Source: an uncultured Prevotella sp. | GTDB lineage: Bacteria > Bacteroidota > Bacteroidia > Bacteroidales > Bacteroidaceae | NCBI GenBank assembly: GCA_934190685.1 | Contig: CAKPTK010000120.1 | Span: forward strand, 1 to 6,273 | DNA length: 6,273 bases | Direction: 5' to 3' | In this document: positions 1 to 5,110 of the stretch, one piece after another | Numbering within the stretch: position 1 is the first letter of the stretch | Layout of the letters: each line of letters starts with the position of its first letter | Translations under genes and position numbers: made by a program | The notes under the pieces: model-generated | The model's input: only the letters and a program-made list of their open reading frames with translations | Told to the model about the DNA's origin: nothing | Database searches by the model: none

Positions 1-40
1 GTCCATAATAGGCCAATTTGACATTTATTGCTTTGTAAAC

Positions 41-71
41 TTGTGAGGGTTGTTTTTTTTCTTTATCTTTG
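41..71 (+). promoter_or_regulatory. Probable Bacteroidetes-type promoter of the wzc-like/wza-like operon
   Basis: TATCTTTG at 64-71 matches the Bacteroidetes -7 consensus TAnnTTTG exactly. A TTG at 41-43 lies 20 bp upstream, within the usual distance for the -33 TTG/TTTG element. Transcription would start roughly 5-10 bp after 71, leaving an A/T-rich leader of about 50-55 nt before the ATG at 131. No Shine-Dalgarno-like GGAG stands before that ATG, as is normal in this phylum. The placement suggests that the export genes begin their own transcription unit. The call rests on consensus matching alone. Confidence 0.6.
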
Positions 72-130
72 CACACTGCTACTTGATAGACAATTTGAAG
101 CTTTAAATATTAAATTCTTAAGACTACATT

Positions 131-2620
131 ATGAATGAGGAATTCAATGCTGGAATACAACAGCAGAATGAAGAGAAACAAGTCAATTATGTTGACCTGT
201 TCATGAACTATTTCATGTACTGGCCGTGGATATTACTATGTTTGGTCATTTCTCTGGTTGTGGCTTTCTTTATGCTGAAGCGTGCCACACCGATCTATAA
301 GACGGATGCGTCAATGCTTGTCAAGACTAATGACAACCAGAACATGTTCCGGTCCTCTTCGTTTGCCGGTTCTATCAGCACCCAGGATATGGGTATCTTC
401 TCTATGGCAAACGACTTTGACACGGAAATTAAAGTCCTTTCTTCCCGTAATCTTGTTCAACATGTGGTCGAGTCTCTTGACCTTTATGTAAATCAGCAGA
501 AGAAAGGTTTGTTGCGCTATAAGGATATCTATGGCGTGTCTCCTCTCCGTATTTGGGCTACACCACAGGAAGCAAGCAAGATGGGCTTTGCCAATTTGGA
601 TATAGACCTTCACGCCAATGGCTCTCTCAATGTAAAAGCCAAAATCGCAGGTTCCGCTCCCGGTACCAAACCTGTGGAATATGAGAAGTCCTTTTCCAAA
701 CTTCCTGCCATCCTCAATACCCGCTATGGCATCATCAGCTTCTCCCGCATAGACTCTGTCCGTTTGGAAGACTGCACAATCCGCGCCACCATCACCGACC
801 CGGAATTGGCAGCGAAAGCCTATTCTTCACAATTGAGCGTGGAGCCGGCCGACAAGAAGACCTATGTGGCTTCCATCTCGTTCAACGACCCTTCCCCCAA
901 GCGTTCCATCGCCTTTATCAACCGCTTGGTGCAGCAATACAACTATGAGGCGAATGCCGACAAAAATGTGGCAGCCGAGAAGACATCCGAATTTATCAAC
1001 AACCGTGTGTTGCTCATCTCGCAGGAGTTGGGCAAGACCGAGGGACAGATGGCTGGCTTCAAGAAGCGTGCTGGTCTCACTGACCTCCAGTCGGATGCCA
1101 AGCTCTCTCTCGAGAACAAGAACACCTATGACAAGCAGCGTGCCGACAACGACACCCAGCTTCGTCTGATTCAATACGTGAAATCGTTTATCAACGACGC
1201 GAGCAACCAAAACGAAGTGATTCCGCTCAATACAGCTGTGCCTGGACAGGACGACAGTGGCTTGAGTTCCGCCATCTCAAAATATAACGACTTGGTGCTC
1301 AACCGTTCCCGCTTGATTCGCAATTCCAGTGAGAACAGTACGGTCATCCGCGACATGGATGTGCAAATCAAGGGAATGCGCAATACCATAAACTCCACAA
1401 TGGCTTCGGTGGAGCGCAGCGCTCATATCACCCAAGCGAAACTTGACGCTGAGGCTTCACGCTATACCGGTCAAATCAGTGCACTGCCAGAAGACGAAAA
1501 GCAATTCTTGAACATCTCCCGTCAGCGTGACTTCCAGTCACAACTCTATCTCATCCTCTTGCAGAAGCGTGAGGAGAATGCCATCCGTCTGGCGGCAACC
1601 GCCAACAACGGAAAACTCATCGAGTCACCGATGGTGTCGGCAAAGGTTTCGCCCCAAAGCTCCATCTTTATGCTGATAGCTCTTGTTCTGGGTATCGCCG
1701 TTCCTTGCGTACTTATTTACTTGAAGCAGTTGCTCGCTGTCAAGATTGAGAGCCGTGCCGATGTGAAAGCCATCACAGATCTGCCGATTATCGGAGAGAT
1801 ACCTTTCGACAAATCCGTGGTAGGAGAGCGCGACATTCTCATCAAGGAAAATCAAAACGGCTTGATGGAGGAAGTGTTCAGAAACTTCCGTACCAACTTG
1901 CTGTTTCAATTAGGTTCCAACAAGGTGGTGCTTGTCACTTCGACCATGGCAGGCGAAGGAAAGTCCACTACATCCAGTAACCTTGCCACCAGTTTGGCGT
2001 TCCTCGGCAAGAAAGTCATCATTGTCGGTCTGGATGTGCGTAAGCCTGGATTGAACAAAGTGTTCCACTTGCCTATCCACCACACCAAGGGTGTCACCTC
2101 TTATTTGAGCGATCCTGACAACACCGATTTGCTCTCGTTCATCCAACCTTCCGGTGTGAGCAAGAACCTCGATGTGCTGGTAGGCGGTATCATCCCGCCG
2201 AACCCGACCGAGCTTGTGGCGCGTCCTTCACTCGACAAGGCCATCGACATCCTCAAGCAACGCTATGACATTGTCATCCTCGATACGGCTCCGTTCGGCA
2301 TGATGGCGGATACCGCCTTGATAGCCCGCCTCGCAGACACCACCGTTTATGTGTGTCGCGAGAACTTCACACGCAAGGCTTCCTTCGCACTCATCAACGA
2401 GGCACGCGACCAAAAGAAGTTGCCTAACATCGGCATCGTGCTGAATGGTGTCGACATGAACAGCCGCTCTTCAGGTTACTATTACGGTTATGGAAAATAC
2501 GGCAAGTACAACCGCTACGGCTACGGCTATGGCCGTGACTATGGTGCTGGATATGAGCACACAGGAATGACCGAAGAGAAGAAAAAAAACATCTTTGAAA
2601 AACTGTTTAATAAGAAATAA
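131..2620 (+). CDS. wzc: Wzc-type polysaccharide chain-length determinant and BY-kinase (tyrosine autokinase)
   Basis: Inner-membrane polysaccharide co-polymerase fused to a bacterial tyrosine kinase. It is expected to set chain length and drive export of a Wzy-made polysaccharide together with the outer-membrane partner encoded next. A short cytoplasmic N-terminus leads to TM1 (about residues 31-49) and the Wzz domain. A long periplasmic part follows, with helical, probably coiled-coil stretches around 280-350 and 390-470. TM2 lies at about 511-531 after prolines 500 and 508. The cytoplasmic kinase has the oligomerisation motif E581-x2-R584-x2-R587, Walker A AGEGKST (607-613, Lys611), Walker A' GLDVR (633-637), the family motif PPNP (689-692) and Walker B ILDTAP (716-721, Asp718). 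The tail carries 11 tyrosines between 783 and 808, the expected autophosphorylation cluster. At 829 aa it is longer than the roughly 720 aa of E. coli Wzc, mostly in the periplasmic part. One oddity is that Walker A' has Gly633 where the first Asp of DxDxR is usual. The ATG at 131 gives a normal N-terminus for the family. The family call is secure; the polymer is unknown. Confidence 0.95.
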   Translation: MNEEFNAGIQQQNEEKQVNYVDLFMNYFMYWPWILLCLVISLVVAFFMLKRATPIYKTDASMLVKTNDNQNMFRSSSFAGSISTQDMGIFSMANDFDTEIKVLSSRNLVQHVVESLDLYVNQQKKGLLRYKDIYGVSPLRIWATPQEASKMGFANLDIDLHANGSLNVKAKIAGSAPGTKPVEYEKSFSKLPAILNTRYGIISFSRIDSVRLEDCTIRATITDPELAAKAYSSQLSVEPADKKTYVASISFNDPSPKRSIAFINRLVQQYNYEANADKNVAAEKTSEFINNRVLLISQELGKTEGQMAGFKKRAGLTDLQSDAKLSLENKNTYDKQRADNDTQLRLIQYVKSFINDASNQNEVIPLNTAVPGQDDSGLSSAISKYNDLVLNRSRLIRNSSENSTVIRDMDVQIKGMRNTINSTMASVERSAHITQAKLDAEASRYTGQISALPEDEKQFLNISRQRDFQSQLYLILLQKREENAIRLAATANNGKLIESPMVSAKVSPQSSIFMLIALVLGIAVPCVLIYLKQLLAVKIESRADVKAITDLPIIGEIPFDKSVVGERDILIKENQNGLMEEVFRNFRTNLLFQLGSNKVVLVTSTMAGEGKSTTSSNLATSLAFLGKKVIIVGLDVRKPGLNKVFHLPIHHTKGVTSYLSDPDNTDLLSFIQPSGVSKNLDVLVGGIIPPNPTELVARPSLDKAIDILKQRYDIVILDTAPFGMMADTALIARLADTTVYVCRENFTRKASFALINEARDQKKLPNIGIVLNGVDMNSRSSGYYYGYGKYGKYNRYGYGYGRDYGAGYEHTGMTEEKKKNIFEKLFNKK

Positions 2621-2625
2621 ATAAG

Positions 2626-3444
2626 ATGAAGAAGATAAATATCATCATAGGAAGTATTGCTCTCGTGGCATTGACTTCTTGTGTGTCGAGCAAGAAGATT
2701 ACTTACTTGCAGGGAAGTGATGAAACCTTTAAGACCGCACAGCAAATCAGTCAGCAGTATGACTTGCGTATCAAACCGGCAGACCGAATCTCTGTGACGC
2801 TCTCCTGCTCCGATCCAGAACTCCTCGTTCCGTTTGGACAGAACGTAGTCTTGGGTTCCACTTCAGTTGCCAAGACAGGACAGATTAACACGAATGGTGG
2901 CGGTCAGCAGGATGCCTACATCGGCTACACGGTGGACAACGAGGGATTTATCAAACTTCCTGTCATCGGTAGAATCCGTGCCGCTGGCTACACAGAGGAA
3001 AGTTTGGCTAACGAAATTCAGGGCGCCATCATCAAGTCGGGCTATATCAAGGATCCACAGGTGACGGTGAAGTTCACCAATGCCCGTGTCAGTGTGCTGG
3101 GTGCCGTGAACCGTCCCGGTCAGTTCCTGCTCAGTTCGCAGCGCAATTCCATTCTTGATGTGATTGCCCAAGCAGGCGATGTCAGCGATATGGGTCTGAA
3201 GACAAATGTAAAAGTATTTCGCGAGAATGGCGGCAAGCGCAGCATGTATACACTTGACCTGACACAGGACAGCGTGTTCAACAGTCCCGCTTTCTATCTT
3301 CAGCAGAACGACCTCGTGGTGATACAGCCCAACAAGGCACAGAATGTAAAGAGTTCTCCATTCCTTACCTTTTGGGGTGCTGCAGCCTCTATCACAGGCT
3401 TGATCAGCTCAATCACCGCCATTGTCATTGCTGTCAGCAAATAA
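2626..3444 (+). CDS. wza: Wza/BexD-type outer-membrane polysaccharide export lipoprotein
   Basis: Predicted periplasmic/outer-membrane channel component that passes finished polysaccharide to the cell surface, working with the kinase/co-polymerase encoded just upstream. The first 19 residues form a lipoprotein signal: Lys2-Lys3, a hydrophobic core, then lipobox LTSC with acylated Cys19. The polysaccharide export domain (Poly_export) spans about 45-150, including DLRIKPADRISV near 46-57 and the stretch NEGFIKLPVIGRI near 105-117. One SLBB domain follows at about 153-235, starting at ARVSVLGAVNRPGQF. The C-terminus (about 247-269) is a single hydrophobic helix ending in AVSK, placed where the membrane-spanning helix of Wza sits. 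At 272 aa it is clearly shorter than E. coli Wza (about 380 aa) and appears to lack the second SLBB-like domain, as Bacteroidetes homologues usually do. The start lies 5 bp after the preceding stop, so translational coupling and co-transcription are likely. Confidence 0.93.
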   Translation: MKKINIIIGSIALVALTSCVSSKKITYLQGSDETFKTAQQISQQYDLRIKPADRISVTLSCSDPELLVPFGQNVVLGSTSVAKTGQINTNGGGQQDAYIGYTVDNEGFIKLPVIGRIRAAGYTEESLANEIQGAIIKSGYIKDPQVTVKFTNARVSVLGAVNRPGQFLLSSQRNSILDVIAQAGDVSDMGLKTNVKVFRENGGKRSMYTLDLTQDSVFNSPAFYLQQNDLVVIQPNKAQNVKSSPFLTFWGAAASITGLISSITAIVIAVSK

Positions 3445-3452
3445 GGCGTAAA

Positions 3453-3485
3453 CTACATCCTTTGGTGAAAAGCCAAGGGATGTAG
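3453..3485 (+). terminator. Strong stem-loop after the wza-like gene; possible terminator or mRNA-stabilising hairpin
   Basis: Positions 3453-3465 (CTACATCC TTTGG) pair with 3473-3485 (CCAAG GGATGTAG). This gives a 13-bp stem with a single G-U wobble and a 7-nt loop (TGAAAAG). The outer 8 bp are perfect. It begins 8 bp after the stop of the export lipoprotein gene. The bases after it are ATAAAAATAATCCC, not a U tract, so it does not look like a classical intrinsic terminator. It may instead stop RNA decay at the 3' end of the export transcript or lower read-through into the next gene. Confidence 0.5.
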
Positions 3486-3610
3486 ATAAAAATAATCCCA
3501 TAGATAATCCTTACCTTTTAGGTGGAAAAGAAGTAAATAAATTATAGTTGTTTTTCTTGCCCGAACGAACTCGAATGTAAAGAATTTTGGGTAAAAAAAA
3601 ATGCATCTAT
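3486..3610 (+). promoter_or_regulatory. Leader region of the sugar-phosphate transferase gene, with weak promoter-like elements
   Basis: This A/T-rich stretch lies between the stem-loop and the next start codon. TATAGTTG (3543-3550) and GAATTTTG (3582-3589) each differ from TAnnTTTG at one position. Neither has a convincing -33 element at the right distance; the nearest is TTG at 3557-3559, 22 bp before the second. A 7-bp direct repeat ATAATCC occurs at 3492-3498 and 3504-3510, 12 bp apart. ACCT/AGGT with a TTT loop makes a small hairpin at 3513-3523. A run of nine A (3593-3601) stands just upstream of the ATG at 3611. A separate promoter for the next gene is possible but weakly supported. 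Confidence 0.3.
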
Positions 3611-4996
3611 ATGAATAATCACAAGAGTATCTTGATGACCATTGCGGTCTTGGTCGGCGAACTTCTGTTGTTCGTGAGTCTGTTTTCATTCTTCATGAAT
3701 GAGAAAAACATCTGTGGAGATATGATGAGAAACCAGTCGGTTTTGATTCATGCGCTTATCTTCATGATGATATCCTATAGTGGTGGCGTAATCCTTTATC
3801 GCCGCAACACACGCGATTTCCAGATACTTTTGTTGGAGTTGCGCAATGTCGTCTATTTCTTCTTGATCTACATCGTCCTTCATGAACTGATAGACTTCCC
3901 CACACTTCCATTTTTGACATTCCTTCTCTTCCTCGCCATCTTCTTCATAGCGGCGGTGGCCTATCGTCTCTCTTTGAGATGCTTTGTGAAATTCTACCGC
4001 TCCCAGAGCGCGCATGTCCATCATGTAGTGCTGGTGGGGGGAACCGCCAATATCATCTCACTCTATCGGGAGTTTAAGGCGGTGAAATCTTACGGCTATC
4101 ATGCCGTGGGCTATTTCGACTATAAACCCAATCCCGAATTTCCGAGAGACTGTCCCTATTTGGGCACCCCCGACAAGGTGATTACCTTTCTTCAGTCTCA
4201 CCGCAATATCCATGAGTTGTATTGCTGTCTGCCTTCCAAGCATGAAGCAGACATCATTGCGCTGGTACACTATTGCTTGAACAACTTGGTGCACTTCTAC
4301 AGTCTTCCCAACGTGTCCAACTACATGCATCATCGCATGTACTTCAACGTCTTGGGAGAAGTTCCTTATTTCAGCTTTTTCCGCGACCCGCTCACCCAGG
4401 TGGAAAACCGCATCGTGAAGCGCACGTTTGACATCGTGTTCTCGCTGCTCTTCCTCTGCACCATTTTCCCGTTCATCTTCGTAATCGTGGCCATCATCAC
4501 CAAGATAACGATGCCTGGTCCGATTTTCTTCCGCCAGAAGCGCAACGGACTCAACGACAAGGAATTCTATTGCTTGAAATTCCGCAGCATGAAGGTCAAC
4601 GCCGATGCCGACAAACTGCAGGCTACCAAGGATGATCCCCGCAAGACCAAATGGGGCAACATCATGCGCAAGACCAATATCGACGAGCTTCCCCAGTTTA
4701 TCAATGTGCTGATGGGCGACATGAGTATCGTCGGCCCTCGTCCGCACATGGTGCTCCATACAGAAAAATACTCCAAACTGATCAACCTTTATATGGTGCG
4801 CCATTTTGTGAAACCCGGCATCACAGGCTGGAGCCAGGTGACAGGCTATCGTGGCGAAACCAAGGACATCAGCCAGATGGAAGGCCGTGTGCGTGGCGAC
4901 ATTTGGTATATAGAGCATTGGAGTTTCTGGCTCGACCTGTATATTATCTTCCGCACAGTCTACAATGTCATCGTTGGAGACAAGGAAGCCTATTGA
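3611..4996 (+). CDS. Undecaprenyl-phosphate sugar-1-phosphate transferase (WbaP/WcaJ-type, polyisoprenyl-phosphate hexose-1-phosphate transferase)
   Basis: Priming enzyme of exopolysaccharide or capsule synthesis. It transfers a sugar-1-phosphate from a UDP-sugar to undecaprenyl phosphate at the inner membrane. Counted from the ATG at 3611 (461 aa), hydrophobic segments at about 6-28, 42-63, 77-96 and 100-119 form the N-terminal four-helix part. A Rossmann-like CoA_binding_3 region follows (about 138-250, starting VVLVGG). A hydrophobic stretch at about 275-298, broken by Pro287, fits the re-entrant membrane helix. The C-terminal catalytic domain has PGPIFFRQKRNG (302-313), KFRSM (323-327), DDPR (341-344), DELPQ (358-362), GDMSIVGPRP (369-378) and KPGITGWSQV (401-410). 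All family motifs are intact. An in-frame TTG at 3587 would add eight residues (MGKKKCIY); I prefer the ATG because the extension is Lys-rich, unlike the family, and an A-rich tract precedes the ATG. Glucose and galactose transferases cannot be separated by eye, so no symbol is given. A 166-bp gap parts it from the export genes. Confidence 0.93.
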   Translation: MNNHKSILMTIAVLVGELLLFVSLFSFFMNEKNICGDMMRNQSVLIHALIFMMISYSGGVILYRRNTRDFQILLLELRNVVYFFLIYIVLHELIDFPTLPFLTFLLFLAIFFIAAVAYRLSLRCFVKFYRSQSAHVHHVVLVGGTANIISLYREFKAVKSYGYHAVGYFDYKPNPEFPRDCPYLGTPDKVITFLQSHRNIHELYCCLPSKHEADIIALVHYCLNNLVHFYSLPNVSNYMHHRMYFNVLGEVPYFSFFRDPLTQVENRIVKRTFDIVFSLLFLCTIFPFIFVIVAIITKITMPGPIFFRQKRNGLNDKEFYCLKFRSMKVNADADKLQATKDDPRKTKWGNIMRKTNIDELPQFINVLMGDMSIVGPRPHMVLHTEKYSKLINLYMVRHFVKPGITGWSQVTGYRGETKDISQMEGRVRGDIWYIEHWSFWLDLYIIFRTVYNVIVGDKEAY

Positions 4997-5011
4997 TAAA
5001 ATATTAAAAAA

Positions 5012-5046
5012 ATGGCGGTGAAATATCTGCCGTGTGATAATTTTTT
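5012..5046 (+). terminator. Weak candidate intrinsic terminator after the sugar-phosphate transferase gene
   Basis: Bases 5012-5018 (ATGGCGG) can pair with 5027-5033 (CTGCCGT). The 7-bp stem includes two G-U pairs and has an 8-nt A/T-rich loop. Six T follow at 5041-5046 after a 7-nt gap. The hairpin begins 15 bp after the stop codon. The stem is short and the T run is displaced, so it would be inefficient if it works. Its position between the polysaccharide genes and an unrelated metabolic gene supports a transcript boundary here. Confidence 0.35.
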
Positions 5047-5056
5047 CCTAATTTTG
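5026..5056 (+). promoter_or_regulatory. Probable Bacteroidetes-type promoter of the carboxyltransferase gene
   Basis: TAATTTTG at 5049-5056 matches TAnnTTTG exactly. TCTG at 5026-5029 lies 19 bp upstream and resembles the -33 TTTG element with one mismatch. Transcription would begin near 5061-5066, giving a 5' leader of about 45-50 nt. An inverted repeat, CACATT (5057-5062) and AATGTG (5072-5077), sits directly over the expected start site. The -33 element overlaps the right arm of the weak terminator hairpin. The promoter implies that the following gene is expressed independently of the polysaccharide genes. Confidence 0.55.
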
Positions 5057-5110
5057 CACATTTGAAAGGATAATGTGAATAGCTAAGGAAAAAAGAACAT
5101 AAAAATAGAG

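Noticed and set aside
1..130. Possible 3' end of an upstream gene or a small ORF in the left edge
   Set aside because: The stretch is A/T-rich, with a promoter and leader and no coding frame that can be supported.
80..130. A/T-rich self-complementary stretch (TTTAA ATA TTAAA) in the kinase leader as an operator or riboswitch
   Set aside because: The arms are only A/T and five bases long; such matches are expected by chance in this composition.
827..1210. 127-codon minus-strand frame and the overlapping 101-codon plus-strand frame (864-1169) inside the kinase gene
   Set aside because: Both overlap the periplasmic coding region of the kinase in other frames, have biased composition and have no start context or domain of their own.
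2582..2589. A8 run near the end of the kinase gene as a programmed frameshift site that could fuse it to the export lipoprotein
   Set aside because: The lipoprotein gene is in the -1 frame, but a -1 slip meets a TGA at 2596-2598, before the lipoprotein start. There is no fusion, only a slightly shorter tail.
4058..4918. 286-codon open frame on the minus strand inside the transferase gene
   Set aside because: It is antisense to a gene with all family motifs. Its translation is His-, Val- and Glu-rich without a recognisable domain, as expected of a mirror frame of a GC-biased coding sequence.
4651..5007. 118-codon plus-strand frame overlapping the 3' end of the transferase
   Set aside because: It is an out-of-frame reading of the conserved catalytic region (DELPQ to the C-terminus), and its translation has no recognisable fold.
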